Assembly: GCF_018131225.1 (NCBI RefSeq)
Contig: NZ_JAFCMM010000006.1
Span: forward strand, 372,001 to 436,000
From: Bradyrhizobium sp. U87765 SZCCT0048
GTDB taxonomy: Bacteria; Pseudomonadota; Alphaproteobacteria; Rhizobiales; Xanthobacteraceae
Length of the DNA: 64,000 bases
Direction: 5' to 3'
This document shows, piece by piece, positions 8,951-19,976 of this stretch (the first letter of the stretch is position 1; every line of letters starts with the position of its first letter). A program made the translations under genes and the position numbers. The notes under the pieces were generated by a model. It saw nothing but the letters and a program-made list of their open reading frames with translations. It ran no database searches and was not told the origin of the DNA.

Positions 8951-9727
8951 ATGGATCTAGGAAAAAACCCATTCAAGGCCGCGATCGCCGCCAGGCAGGT
9001 GCAGATCGGCCTGTGGTGCAGCCTGTGCAGCAACATCGGCGCGGAGCTCATTGCCGACAGCGGGTATGACTGGATCCTGGTCGACACCGAGCATGCGCCC
9101 AACGAGCTGCCGTCGGTGCTGGCGCAGCTGCAGGCGATGACGCGGGGCACCGCGACCCCGATCATCCGTCCGGCATGGAACGATCCCGTGCTGATCAAGC
9201 GCCTGCTCGACATCGGCGCGCAGACGCTGCTGGTGCCGTTCGTGCAGAACGAGGAAGAGGCCGCGCAGGCGGTGGCGTCGTGCCGCTATCCGCCGGCCGG
9301 CATCCGCGGCATCACCACCGGCAGCCGCGCAGCGCGGTTCGGCCGCATCGGTCGCTACCTCTCTGATGCCGATCGCGAGATCTGCGTGCTGGTGCAGGTC
9401 GAGACGCTCAGCGCCATCGAGCGCCTCGACGCCATCGCGGCGGTCGACGGCGTCGACGGCGTGTTCATCGGCCCGTCCGACCTCTGCGCCTCGATGGGCC
9501 ATATCGGCAATCCGTCCCATCCCGACGTGCAGAAGGTGATCGAGGACGCGGTCAAGCGCATCACCAAGGCGGGCAAGGCCGCCGGCATTCTCGCGCCGGT
9601 GGAAGCGGACGCGCAGCGGTACATCCAGTGGGGCTATCACTTCGTCGCGGTCGGCTCCGACATCGGCCTGCTGGCCAAGTCCGCCGATGCGCTCGCGGCC
9701 AAGGCGAAGGGCTGGATCGGCCGCTGA
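8951..9727 (+). CDS. hpaI: HpaI-type 4-hydroxy-2-oxoheptanedioate aldolase
   Basis: A 258-residue class II (metal-dependent) pyruvate aldolase of the HpcH/HpaI family. Visible are the substrate/metal motifs DWILVDTEHAPNE, PIIRPAWND, LVQVETL and GVFIGPSDLCASMG. It would cleave the hydrated dioate to pyruvate and an aldehyde. Two ATGs are close together; 8951 is chosen because GAGG at 8941-8944 gives six-base spacing, while 8945 lies too near. It is the last gene of the operon and is followed by a clear intrinsic terminator. Confidence 0.92.
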   Translation: MDLGKNPFKAAIAARQVQIGLWCSLCSNIGAELIADSGYDWILVDTEHAPNELPSVLAQLQAMTRGTATPIIRPAWNDPVLIKRLLDIGAQTLLVPFVQNEEEAAQAVASCRYPPAGIRGITTGSRAARFGRIGRYLSDADREICVLVQVETLSAIERLDAIAAVDGVDGVFIGPSDLCASMGHIGNPSHPDVQKVIEDAVKRITKAGKAAGILAPVEADAQRYIQWGYHFVAVGSDIGLLAKSADALAAKAKGWIGR

Positions 9728-9756
9728 GCCACGCACGAATCGGTCGCAAAACGACG

Positions 9757-9786
9757 ACGCCGCTTCCGTTGGGAAGCGGCGTTTTT
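9757..9786 (+). terminator. Rho-independent terminator of the catabolic operon
   Basis: An 11-bp perfect stem (9757-9767 with 9772-9782, arms ACGCCGCTTCC and GGAAGCGGCGT), GTTG loop, then a T tract. It lies 30 bases after the aldolase stop. Confidence 0.92.
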
Positions 9787-9989
9787 CATGGTGCGCGCGG
9801 CATGCGACGCGATGCGCCAAGGTGCGTTGCGCGCGCAGCAAAAGCAGCGCTCCGATTGCTGCAATTCAGTCACACGGGCGCGAAGAAACGCGTGCGCGCG
9901 ATGCGTCGTGCTGTCGCGATCGCGATCTCCGTGCGACAGTAGGCCCACGATACTTTGCACATTCACTTTGTTTATTGCTGGGGGCTGGC

Positions 9990-10766
9990 ATGAAGCGTTT
10001 TCTCATCACCGGAGCCGCATTGTTGTCGATGATCGCCGCGAGCGATGCGGCATCGGCCGCCGACCTGTCGCGACCGGTCTACACCAAGGCGCCGGCGCTG
10101 GTGTCGCCGCTGTACGACTGGAGCGGCTTCTACATCGGCGTCAACGGCGGCGGTGCGTCGAGCCGGGAGTGCTGGGATCTCACCAGCAACAACAACATCG
10201 CGATTGTGCCGAACCTGCGCGAGGGCTGTCACAACGCGACCGGCGCGGTCGCTGGCGGTCAGATCGGCTATCGCTGGCAGGTCGCGAGCTGGGTGTTCGG
10301 CGTCGAGGCCCTGGGCGACTGGGCGAACCTCAAGGGATCGAACATCAGCCAGGCGCTGACCGTCCAGCCGCTGTCCAACCAGACCAAGGTCAACGCCATC
10401 ACGATGTTCACCGGCCAGGTCGGCTACGCCGTCAACAACGTGCTGCTCTATGTGAAGGGCGGCGCCGCGATGGCCGACAATGCCTACAGCAGCACCCTGA
10501 CGCTGACCGGCGCGCAGGTCTACCAGACCACCGAGGACCGTTGGGGCGGCGTGGTCGGCGCGGGCCTCGAATATGGCTTCGCTCCCAACTGGTCCGTCGG
10601 CGCCGAGTACGACCATCTGTTCATGACCAACAGCACCAATGTCGCGTTCCCGGCGACCAACCTCGCGGTGGCCCGTGGCGACACCATCCGCCAGAGCATC
10701 GACATTGGAACCGTGCGGCTGAACTACCGCTTCGGCGGCAGCGCGCCGGTCATCGCCCGCTACTGA
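9990..10766 (+). CDS. Outer-membrane beta-barrel protein (Omp25/RopB-like)
   Basis: A 258-residue exported protein. The signal peptide MKRFLITGAALLSMIAAS ends at an ASAADL site. The typical opening YDWSGFYIGVNGGG follows, with alternating-residue strands and a C-terminal strand IGTVRLNYRFGG. Rhizobiales carry many paralogues of this OmpA-like barrel, often abundant at the cell surface. It has its own region between two terminators, so it is probably monocistronic. A specific role such as adhesion or envelope stability cannot be assigned from sequence. Confidence 0.9.
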   Translation: MKRFLITGAALLSMIAASDAASAADLSRPVYTKAPALVSPLYDWSGFYIGVNGGGASSRECWDLTSNNNIAIVPNLREGCHNATGAVAGGQIGYRWQVASWVFGVEALGDWANLKGSNISQALTVQPLSNQTKVNAITMFTGQVGYAVNNVLLYVKGGAAMADNAYSSTLTLTGAQVYQTTEDRWGGVVGAGLEYGFAPNWSVGAEYDHLFMTNSTNVAFPATNLAVARGDTIRQSIDIGTVRLNYRFGGSAPVIARY

Positions 10767-10804
10767 TCATTATCCGGCCGCCTGCGGGCGGGCTGCGCAA
10801 ACCG

Positions 10805-10832
10805 AGCCCCGGATCGCGATCCGGGGCTTTTT
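10805..10832 (+). terminator. Rho-independent terminator after the outer-membrane protein gene
   Basis: A perfect 10-bp stem (arms AGCCCCGGAT and ATCCGGGGCT), CGCG loop, and T tract ending at 10832. It is 39 bases past the stop codon. The 220 bases that follow, up to the cckA start, show no further gene. Confidence 0.92.
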
Positions 10833-11053
10833 GCTGACCATGCCCCGCAAGATCGCGGGCGGCGTCCGCAGGTCGCCATGTTTGTCTGGTATCCATGTCC
10901 CGCAGCGTCGGCCGGGCGTGAACGATTCGCTTGCGCTGGGGCCGCCGATTCAGGCACTCAGGAGCGGGTGGGGCCTGTCCGGTGTAGCGTTTGTCGAGGA
11001 TCCCCCCGCGACAGCGTTCGAATCCTGACCCACATGGCACCCCGCGCCCACCG

Positions 11054-13621
<2,568 letters not shown>

Positions 13622-13812
13622 CGGCGGTGACGCCGGCTCCCGTTGGGGCCTAACGTCGCAAGGGCCCGCTTGCCTCTTTGATTTTCCTCATGAAATTGCC
13701 GCTGGCCGCGACCGAGGGCCGCAGCCCGCAACCATGGCGCCGGCTTTTCTTTTGGCCGCCGTCCCCCATTTTAGAAGCGCTTTCCCCTTGGTGGGGAATG
13801 AAGGGATTGAAC

Positions 13813-14790
13813 ATGACGTTTTCGCAGCGCATGCGCGCTTCCATCAAGGTTCTGGCTATCGTGCTGTCGGTCGCCATGCCGGTCGCGCTCGCCGTCACTG
13901 CCGCGGACGCCCGGGTTGGCGGCGGCGGCAGCTCCGGTTCGCGCGGGTCGCGGACGTTCTCCGCGCCGCCGACCACGTCCACCGCGCCGAACGCGGCACG
14001 GCCGTTCGAGCGCTCCATGACCCAGCCGTCGAGCCCCGGCATGAGCGGTCCGGCGGCGGCGGCCAATGCCGGCCGCGGCGGCTTCTTCAACCGTCCGGGC
14101 CTGCTCGGCGGTCTTGCCGCCGGCTTCCTCGGCGCGGGCCTGTTCGGCATGCTGTTCGGCGGCGGCCTGTTCGGCGGCCTCGGCGGCCTGTCCTCGATCA
14201 TCGGCCTCGTGCTGCAGGTCGGCCTGATCGTGATCGTGGTGCGGCTGTTGATGTCGTGGTGGCAGCGGCGCAATTCGCCGGCCGCCGCCTACGCCAGCGG
14301 TCCGTCGCCGTCGCAGTTCGACGCCCAGCCCCAGCCGCAGCCCGACCAGATCAAGGGTTTTGGTTTCGGCTTCGGCGCCAACGCGCCGCCGCTGAAGATC
14401 ACGCCGGACGACTATGAGGCGTTCGAGCGCCTGCTCGGCGATATCCAGGCAGCGTGGTCGCGTCAGGACGTGCAGGGCCTGCATCGCCTCGCGACCCCGG
14501 AGATGGTGTCCTACTTCGCCAAGGACCTTGCCGAGAACGAGCAGCGTGGCGTGGTCAACGAGGTTTCGAACGTCAAGCTGCTGCAGGGCGACCTCGCGGA
14601 AGCCTGGCGTGAGGGCGAGACCGATTATGCCAGCGTGGCGATGCGCTTCTCGCTGGTCGACAAGACCACCGACAAGGCCACCGGCCGCATCGTCGACAAC
14701 AGCGATCGCCAGATCGAGGTCACGGAAGTCTGGACCTTCCTGCGCGACCGCGGCGGCAACTGGATCCTGTCAGCGATCCAGCAGGTCTGA
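13813..14790 (+). CDS. Tim44-like domain membrane protein
   Basis: A 325-residue protein. An N-terminal signal/anchor (MTFSQRMRASIKVLAIVLS) leads into a Gly/Ser-rich low-complexity part and a Gly-Leu-Phe-rich hydrophobic stretch (FLGAGLFGMLFGGG) with a second membrane segment near VGLIVIVVRLLM. The C-terminal 150 residues form a Tim44-like (NTF2-fold) domain, from DDYEAFERLLGDIQAAW to WTFLRDRGGNWILSAIQQV. The function of bacterial members is uncertain; an envelope-assembly role is guessed. ATG 13813 has AAGGGA upstream; ATG 13798 is an alternative. Confidence 0.85.
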   Translation: MTFSQRMRASIKVLAIVLSVAMPVALAVTAADARVGGGGSSGSRGSRTFSAPPTTSTAPNAARPFERSMTQPSSPGMSGPAAAANAGRGGFFNRPGLLGGLAAGFLGAGLFGMLFGGGLFGGLGGLSSIIGLVLQVGLIVIVVRLLMSWWQRRNSPAAAYASGPSPSQFDAQPQPQPDQIKGFGFGFGANAPPLKITPDDYEAFERLLGDIQAAWSRQDVQGLHRLATPEMVSYFAKDLAENEQRGVVNEVSNVKLLQGDLAEAWREGETDYASVAMRFSLVDKTTDKATGRIVDNSDRQIEVTEVWTFLRDRGGNWILSAIQQV

Positions 14791-14818
14791 TGACCGCCTG
14801 TTTCTGTCGTTCCCATCA

Positions 14819-14846
14819 AGGCGTCGCGCTCGCGCGGCGCCTTTTT
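14819..14846 (+). terminator. Rho-independent terminator after the Tim44-like gene
   Basis: A 9-bp stem with one T-G pair (arms AGGCGTCGC and GCGGCGCCT) and a run of five T, 28 bases after the stop. Further T-rich sequence (repeats of CTTTTTTCTTG type) follows to about 14880. Confidence 0.8.
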
Positions 14847-15002
14847 CTTGTGCCTTTTTCTTGTGCTTTTTTCTTGCGCCTTTGCCCGTGCCGCACGCTG
14901 CTGCGCTGCGGTGCAATGACCGCGGAATAAATTGGACGGACGCGGGTTGATCATCGTTGCGCGGCGGCGCCGATGCATCGCCGGAGCCGAGGCGCCACAA
15001 GA

Positions 15003-15046
15003 CACCGCCAAGATGCTGCCAAGACGCTGCCAAGACACTGCCAAGA
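15003..15046. repeat. Four tandem 11-bp units upstream of the endostatin/lectin-like gene
   Basis: Four consecutive 11-base units share the core GCCAAGA (CACCGCCAAGA, TGCTGCCAAGA, CGCTGCCAAGA, CACTGCCAAGA). The array ends about 20 bases before the start codon at 15068 and just ahead of its ribosome-binding site, so it lies in the 5' leader or promoter. The unit is about one helical turn. Confidence 0.85.
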
Positions 15047-15067
15047 CACCATAGAGGGAGGATTTCG

Positions 15068-15748
15068 ATGCCGTTGCCCACACGCTTTTGTGCCCTGTCG
15101 CTCGGTGCCGCGGTCGCGCTGCTGGCCATCGCCGCGACGCCGTCGTCGGCGCAGCAGGCGGCCATGACCTTTTTCGTGACCAGCGCCGGGATCGGCAATG
15201 GCGGCAATCTCGGCGGTCTCGCCGGCGCCGACAATCACTGCCAGACGCTGGCCCAGGCGGCCGGAGCAGGCACCAAGACCTGGCGCGCCTATCTCTCGAC
15301 CCAGGCGGCCGACGGCAAGACGGCGATCAATGCGCGCGACAGGATCGGCAAGGGGCCCTGGCAGAATGCCAAGGGCGTGGTCGTCGCCAAGGACGTCGCC
15401 GAGTTGCATGGCGACAACAATCTCACCAAGCAGACGGTGCTGAACGAGAAGGGCGAAATGAACAACGGCCGCGGCGACACGCCGAACCGCCACGATGTCC
15501 TCACCGGCTCGCAGCCCGACGGCACCGCCTTCGCCGGCGCCGATGACCGCACCTGCAAGAACTGGACGAGCAGCACGCAGGGATCGGCGATGGTCGGCCA
15601 TTCCGACCGCACCGGTCTCGACGAATCCGCGCCGGCGAAGTCGTGGAACAGCTCGCATCCCTCGCGCGGCCCCGATGGCGGCTGCTCGCAGGCCGACCTC
15701 AAGAGCACCGGCGGCGACGGTCTGCTGTACTGCTTCGCGGCGAACTGA
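15068..15748 (+). CDS. Secreted endostatin/C-type-lectin-like fold protein
   Basis: A 226-residue exported protein with signal peptide MPLPTRFCALSLGAAVALLA and an SSAQQ cleavage region. The mature part begins with a strand TFFVTSAGIG, then GADNHCQTLAQAAGAGTKTWRAYLS, a pattern shared with DUF1554/endostatin-like and lectin-like domains. Four Cys residues (around HCQTL, RTCKNW, GGCSQ, LYCFA) could form two disulfides in the periplasm or outside the cell. GAGGGAGG lies eight bases before the ATG. Ligand and role are unknown; annotation as a lectin would rest on fold only. Confidence 0.75.
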   Translation: MPLPTRFCALSLGAAVALLAIAATPSSAQQAAMTFFVTSAGIGNGGNLGGLAGADNHCQTLAQAAGAGTKTWRAYLSTQAADGKTAINARDRIGKGPWQNAKGVVVAKDVAELHGDNNLTKQTVLNEKGEMNNGRGDTPNRHDVLTGSQPDGTAFAGADDRTCKNWTSSTQGSAMVGHSDRTGLDESAPAKSWNSSHPSRGPDGGCSQADLKSTGGDGLLYCFAAN

Positions 15749-15824
15749 ACCCGCTGCGCGCGAACCGGATCATGGCCCCGGCGGCGTGTCCGCCGGGCCA
15801 TTGTCGTTCCGGTGCCGGACGGGC

Positions 15825-16184
15825 TCAGCGGTTGCGGCCGTCGATCGGCGTCATTGTTAGGGAGGCGAGATCGATGTGGTCGATGGTCGCGACATTGACC
15901 GCGACGATCTCGGCGCCGTCCGGCTTCCGGCCGCGCGCGAACACCTCGACGCCGCACTCGTTGCAGATCTGGTGACGGATCGCGTGCTTGTTGAAGAGGT
16001 ATTCCTTCAGGGACTCCGCGCCCGCGCGCAACTGGAAACTCTCCAGCGGCAGGAACGTGAAGTGCAGGCCCTTCTTGGTGCAGATCGAACAGTTGCAGGC
16101 CGTCACGGTCGCAAGGTCGGTGGTGCATTCGAAGCGCACCTGGCCGCAGTGGCAGCCGCCGGTAAAGGTCCGTGTCTCGCTCAT
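15825..16184 (-). CDS. GFA/CENP-V-family protein (glutathione-dependent formaldehyde-activating enzyme-like)
   Basis: A 119-residue zinc protein with GGCHCGQVRFE near the N-terminus, the second pair CNCSICTKKG and the third CNECGVEVFARG. Members include the enzyme that forms S-hydroxymethylglutathione, but most are uncharacterised. The start at 16184 has a GGGGGA just upstream and skips a non-conserved Arg-rich extension. It converges with the lectin-like gene; no operon partner is visible. Confidence 0.85.
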   Translation of the reverse strand: MSETRTFTGGCHCGQVRFECTTDLATVTACNCSICTKKGLHFTFLPLESFQLRAGAESLKEYLFNKHAIRHQICNECGVEVFARGRKPDGAEIVAVNVATIDHIDLASLTMTPIDGRNR

Positions 16185-16282
16185 CGCCGTCCCCCATATT
16201 AGCCGCCTGTCGCCACGCTGGGCGCGGTTCGCGGCAGTCTTAAGGCGGCGGGCATCGATCAGCCGGTGATGCCGCCGGCGAT

Positions 16283-16316
16283 CGGACAACGCGCGCTGGC
16301 TGGCGCGCGTTGTCCG
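16283..16316. other. 14-bp perfect hairpin in the 16185-16575 intergenic region
   Basis: Arms 16283-16296 and 16303-16316 (CGGACAACGCGCGC and its exact complement) with a TGGCTG loop. No T tract follows on either strand, so it is not a standard terminator. The rest of the roughly 390-base gap between the GFA gene and the next small ORF shows no gene I can support. Confidence 0.7.
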
Positions 16317-16575
16317 TACGCACGGCACGGGGCATGATGGAGGCAGTGGCGACGGCAGGGGGGCCTGCCGCCACCCGCGAATCCTGCGCCGCTTGTCTGA
16401 CGGCGGTAAGACAGTGCGCCGAAGGTTGCGTGACGCCATCCTTATGCCGTTCCTACAACGTCGTCTTCCGCGCCCCATCGAATTCCTATGCGCGGCCCGT
16501 CATATCAGCGAGGTCGGCGCGCGCGGCCGTTCGCGGCGCGCGGAACCCGCCGGCCTATAGACGGGAATGACTGCC

Positions 16576-16821
16576 ATGACCTCGGTGCTGTCCAATTTCG
16601 CCAGCCAGTGGCTGCGTTCGTCACCGCGCGTTGCGCGGCCTGCGTTCGGGCGCCGGCCGCCGCGGGCGCTGTCGGTGACGCTGCGTCTCGTGCTGGCGCG
16701 GGCCTATCGCGCGATGATCGATGCGCGGATGCGGCGCATTCGCATGGAGCTCGCGCTGCACGGCGTGCGCTACGACGCCGATGCCGCCGCCGGGCGCGAC
16801 TGGCGCTCGTCGCGCCCCTGA
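16576..16821 (+). CDS. Small basic protein of unknown function
   Basis: An 81-residue Arg-rich protein (MTSVLSNFASQWLRSS, later RAYRAMIDARMRRIRMELAL). No known domain is recognised; the helix YRAMIDARMRRIRMELALHG resembles short DUF1127-like basic helices only in general character. An ATG nine bases upstream (16567) is also possible; a GGGA lies before both. It converges with the Gly/His-rich secreted gene. It may not be a real gene. Confidence 0.4.
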   Translation: MTSVLSNFASQWLRSSPRVARPAFGRRPPRALSVTLRLVLARAYRAMIDARMRRIRMELALHGVRYDADAAAGRDWRSSRP

Positions 16822-16825
16822 GGCT

Positions 16826-17122
16826 TCAGCAGCCGCGGCAGATGTTCTTCATGCGCGTGTTGAGCAGCTTATCGAGCTCGTCGGACGCAGCATGGACATG
16901 CTTGTCGTTGGTGTTGCGGCCGCCACGCGCAAAGCTTCCGCCGCCGATCCCGCCGGCGCTGCCATGGCCGAGGTGAATGCCGTGGCCGCCGGCATGGCCG
17001 CCGCGGCCACCACCATGTCCGCCGCGCGCCAGCGCTGATGCCGCGTCGGCGGTGGCGAGCGCCGCCGCCAGCAACATGATCGCGGCGTAGCGCTGCCGAC
17101 GCCACATCGAGGCATGGCACAT
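16826..17122 (-). CDS. Small secreted Gly/His-rich protein
   Basis: A 98-residue protein with an export signal (MWRRQRYAAIMLLAAALATA, cleavage near SALA) and a mature part rich in Gly and His (GGHGGGRGGHAGGHGIHLGHG). It ends with a helix DELDKLLNTRMKNICRGC carrying two Cys. The His/Gly run suggests metal binding, but this is not shown. Start choice is uncertain: ATGs at 17155, 17122 and 17107 are in frame and none has a strong ribosome-binding site. Confidence 0.6.
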   Translation of the reverse strand: MCHASMWRRQRYAAIMLLAAALATADAASALARGGHGGGRGGHAGGHGIHLGHGSAGGIGGGSFARGGRNTNDKHVHAASDELDKLLNTRMKNICRGC

Positions 17123-17304
17123 GCGAGGCGTCGGCGATGTCGGGATCGGCATCATGGCAGGAGCTTCGTCGCGTCAGGGCTGTTCGCATCGCAACTGGCG
17201 CGCCGCATGCGGCAAAACTGCGGCGCCGTCATTCACAAGGCATTCAGCCGCGGCGATCTACATGCTCGCCGAAGTGCGACGTCCCCTCACATCCGGAGCC
17301 TGCC

Positions 17305-17640
17305 ATGCGCCGTTTTTATCTCGTTGTTGCTGCCGTTGTCTCGACTGTTGCCGTCACGGCCGCGATCGCGCAGACCGCGACGGCGCCAGCCGCCTCCACA
17401 CCGGCTGCGTCGGTGCCCGCTGCGACATCGGCCGCCACGCCTGCAGCCCCGGCCGCTGGCGGCAAGCGTGCCGCCTGCCAGAGCGATATCGCCGGCAAGC
17501 AGCTCAAGGGCCAGGACCGCAAGGACCAGATGGCGCTGTGCATGGCGCAGGGCCATGTCGAATGCCTGAAGCAGGCGATCGACCAGAAGATCGTCGGCCC
17601 GCAGCGCCGCGATTTCATCAAGAGCTGCGTCGCCGGCTGA
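17305..17640 (+). CDS. PsiF-repeat-like small periplasmic protein
   Basis: A 111-residue exported protein with signal peptide MRRFYLVVAAVVSTVAVT, an Ala/Thr/Pro linker and a C-terminal Cys-containing module. KRAACQSDIAGKQLKGQDRK and later FIKSCVAG recall the PsiF repeat (phosphate-starvation-inducible in enterics). GGAG seven bases upstream sets the ATG. Function in this group is unknown. Confidence 0.7.
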   Translation: MRRFYLVVAAVVSTVAVTAAIAQTATAPAASTPAASVPAATSAATPAAPAAGGKRAACQSDIAGKQLKGQDRKDQMALCMAQGHVECLKQAIDQKIVGPQRRDFIKSCVAG

Positions 17641-17949
17641 TTGCGGATGGGTGCGGCGGCGCGCGGCGATCACGTTTGCGCGTGTGCCTGCGCCGCGATC
17701 GTGACGGATCGATATCGGCCGTGTTACAGCGGCCGTCATGTCCCGCCAAAGCGTCGATGTCTCTGGGGGAACGGCGGCATTCGCTCAAATGCGAAACCAT
17801 TGCGCGGGCTAAATGGTCTGCACTGCTGACCATGCAGCGCGTCACATCGCGCGCTTGACCGCGCGGCTGCACTCCTTATCGTCCGCGGCCACGACATGCC
17901 GTGTCCGGCGCCATCACAACGAGCGTCGGCACTTTCTGGGAGGTGCGTC
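17641..17949. other. Intergenic region, no gene seen
   Basis: About 309 bases between the PsiF-like gene and the small zinc-ribbon gene. It contains a short inverted repeat around GGCCGTGTTACAGCGGCC near 17717-17734 but no supported coding sequence. Confidence 0.6.
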
Positions 17950-18150
17950 ATGGCTGCGGCTAGCTTCACCTGTTCTCCCACCGACAATCCCTGTGCGCAA
18001 TGTGGCGAGCCGATCGAGCGCCCGATCTGGTCCGAGCATGGCGGCGACCGCATGTCGTTCGTGTGGTCGTGCGGGGGATGCGGCTACCAGTTCACCACCA
18101 TCGCGATCTTCCGCATGCCGCATCCTGAACAGCGCCGGGCCGCCGCCTGA
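17950..18150 (+). CDS. Small zinc-ribbon-like protein
   Basis: A 66-residue protein with two CxxC-type knuckles (NPCAQCGEPIERP and WSCGGCGYQF), consistent with one structural zinc. A strong GGGAGG precedes the ATG at 17950; the upstream in-frame ATG at 17896 lacks one. Similar small ribbon proteins are common hypothetical genes in Bradyrhizobium relatives (general knowledge). No enzymatic residues are seen. Role unknown. Confidence 0.65.
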   Translation: MAAASFTCSPTDNPCAQCGEPIERPIWSEHGGDRMSFVWSCGGCGYQFTTIAIFRMPHPEQRRAAA

Positions 18151-18305
18151 CCGCGCGTCGTTCCGGCAGACCGGCTGCGCCGCGCGCGGACCTGCCTGTC
18201 GCATGACCCGCTTGCGCCGGTGCAGGCGTTCCCCGCACAGTCCCGGCATCCCGTCGCTTCGCTTCGACGGGCGCTGTCTGGTCACTGCCGCACGGGAACC
18301 GATGC

Positions 18306-19016
18306 ATGCGTTATGAGCTGTATTACTGGCCGATGATCCAGGGCCGGGGCGAATATGTCCGCCTCGCCCTCGAGGACGCCGGCGCGGACTACGACGACGT
18401 CGCGCGCGGGCCCCGCGGCATGGCCGCGATGGACCGCCTGCTGGCCGGCAAGGGCACCACGACACCGCCGTTCGCGCCACCGTTTCTGGTCGCCGGCAAG
18501 CAGATCATCGGGCAGACCGCCAACATCCTGTTCTATCTCGGCGGTCGTCACGGTCTCGCGCCGAAGGCGGACGCCGCGCGGCTGTGGGTGCACCAGCTGC
18601 AGCTCACCATCACCGACTTCGTGGTCGAGATCCACGACACCCATCATCCGCTCGGGCCATCGCTGTACTACGAGGACCAGAAGCGCGAGGCCAGGAAGCG
18701 CGCGGCGGACTTTCGCGAAACGCGCGCGCCGAAATTTCTCGATTATTTCGAGGGGCTCTTGAAGGCAAGCGCTGGCGGCTATGTCACCGGCCGCCGGCTG
18801 ACCTATGTCGATCTCTCGCTGTTCCAGATCGTTGCCGGCCTGCGCTATGCCTTTCCGAAGATGATGGCGCAGCTCGAGCCGCAGTACCCGCGCCTCGTCG
18901 CGCTGCACGACCGCATCGCGGAGCGGCCCAACATCAGCGCCTACCTCGCCAGCGACCGCCGCATTCCGTTCAATGAGGACGGCATCTTCCGCCGCTATCC
19001 GGCGCTGGACGGATAG
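18306..19016 (+). CDS. Glutathione S-transferase family protein
   Basis: A 236-residue soluble protein with a thioredoxin-like N-terminal half (YELYYWPMIQGRGEYVRLAL, QIIGQTANILFYLGG) and an all-helical C-terminal half (TYVDLSLFQIVAGLRYAFP). The Tyr near position 7 and the RGEYVRLALE helix fit a sigma/nu-like GST. The substrate is not predictable. The hydrolase start follows eight bases after its stop, so the two may be co-transcribed. Confidence 0.87.
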   Translation: MRYELYYWPMIQGRGEYVRLALEDAGADYDDVARGPRGMAAMDRLLAGKGTTTPPFAPPFLVAGKQIIGQTANILFYLGGRHGLAPKADAARLWVHQLQLTITDFVVEIHDTHHPLGPSLYYEDQKREARKRAADFRETRAPKFLDYFEGLLKASAGGYVTGRRLTYVDLSLFQIVAGLRYAFPKMMAQLEPQYPRLVALHDRIAERPNISAYLASDRRIPFNEDGIFRRYPALDG

Positions 19017-19023
19017 GGGTGCC

Positions 19024-19887
19024 ATGATTGCCTGGATGTTGATTCGCATGAATTTTCGCTTCTCTCGTCCTCGCTTCGTCGTCGTGCTTGTGGCCGTGAT
19101 GCTCGCTGCGCCAGCATTGGCGCAATCGCCATCGCCGCCCGCGGGCGAGACGATATGGGTCAATGTCCCCCAGCGGCTGAAGACCCGCGTCTACGAGAGC
19201 CCGGGCCGTGGCGCCGATCCGGTGCTGGTGGTCGTCCTCCACGGCGATGCGCCGCGGCGGCCGCCAACCTATCAGTATCGCTTCGCGGCCAGTGTCGCCG
19301 CGGCGCTGCCGAACGTGGTCGCCGCGGCGGTGCTGCGCCCCGGCTACAGCGACGGCGAGGAACGCTCCGACGGCCTGCGCGGCGAGACCACCGGCGACAA
19401 CTACACGCCGGAGGTGATCGACGCGGTCGTGACCGCGATTGCCGCCTTGAAGGAGCGCTATCATCCGCGCGCCGTGGTGCTGGTCGGCCATTCCGGCGGC
19501 GCGGCGATCACCGCCGATCTGCTCGGCAGCCGCAAGGGCGGGGCGGATGCGGCGCTGCTGGTGTCGTGCCCGTGCGATCTCGATGCCTGGCGCGATCACA
19601 TGCACACGGTGCAGGGCGGCGCGATCTGGCAGCGGCCGGTGCGTTCGCTGTCGCCGATCCGGGAGGCCGATGGCGTGCCGCCATCGACGCGCATCACCAT
19701 GCTGGTCGGATCGCAGGACGATGTCGCGCCGCCGCCGCTGACACAGGCCTATGCCGAGGCGCTGCGCAAGCACGGCGTGACCGTCGGGGCCGATGTGGTG
19801 GAAGGCCTGCCCCACGACATCCTGCTGGAGCCGGTGGTCATCGACCGGCTTCGCGAACTCGTCGACGCGGTGCGCGCGCCGCGCTGA
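19024..19887 (+). CDS. Exported alpha/beta hydrolase
   Basis: A 287-residue protein with an N-terminal signal (FVVVLVAVMLAAPALAQS) and an alpha/beta-hydrolase core. It has an oxyanion HGD motif (VVVLHGDAP), a nucleophile elbow GHSGGAA with Ser at about 157, a late Asp (GSQDDVAPP) and a catalytic His (LPHDILLEP). It would act in the periplasm on an ester or amide of unknown structure. Alternative start ATG 19048 keeps the signal. It is the likely second gene of a GST-hydrolase pair. Confidence 0.82.
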   Translation: MIAWMLIRMNFRFSRPRFVVVLVAVMLAAPALAQSPSPPAGETIWVNVPQRLKTRVYESPGRGADPVLVVVLHGDAPRRPPTYQYRFAASVAAALPNVVAAAVLRPGYSDGEERSDGLRGETTGDNYTPEVIDAVVTAIAALKERYHPRAVVLVGHSGGAAITADLLGSRKGGADAALLVSCPCDLDAWRDHMHTVQGGAIWQRPVRSLSPIREADGVPPSTRITMLVGSQDDVAPPPLTQAYAEALRKHGVTVGADVVEGLPHDILLEPVVIDRLRELVDAVRAPR

Positions 19888-19893
19888 GCGGCG

Positions 19894-19970
19894 TTACGCC
19901 GTCACCGGATCGATCGGCGCGGGCGGCGTGTCGCCGCGTCTGCATGGCGAAGAGGCGTTGCCCAGGTCGT
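19894..19970 (-). pseudogene. Remnant of an amidase 3' end (duplicate of 22501-22580)
   Basis: The first 26 bases, 19894-19919, are identical to the last 26 bases of the intact amidase gene at 22501-22526. Over 43 bases only three differ. Translated on the minus strand it reads EDL...GDTPPAPIDPVTA and stops at the same place as the amidase C-terminus EDL...GGTPPSPIDPVTA. The upstream bulk of the gene is missing. The remnant and the intact gene bracket the GlxA/hydrolase/tautomerase block. Confidence 0.75.
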
Positions 19971-19976
19971 CTTCGG

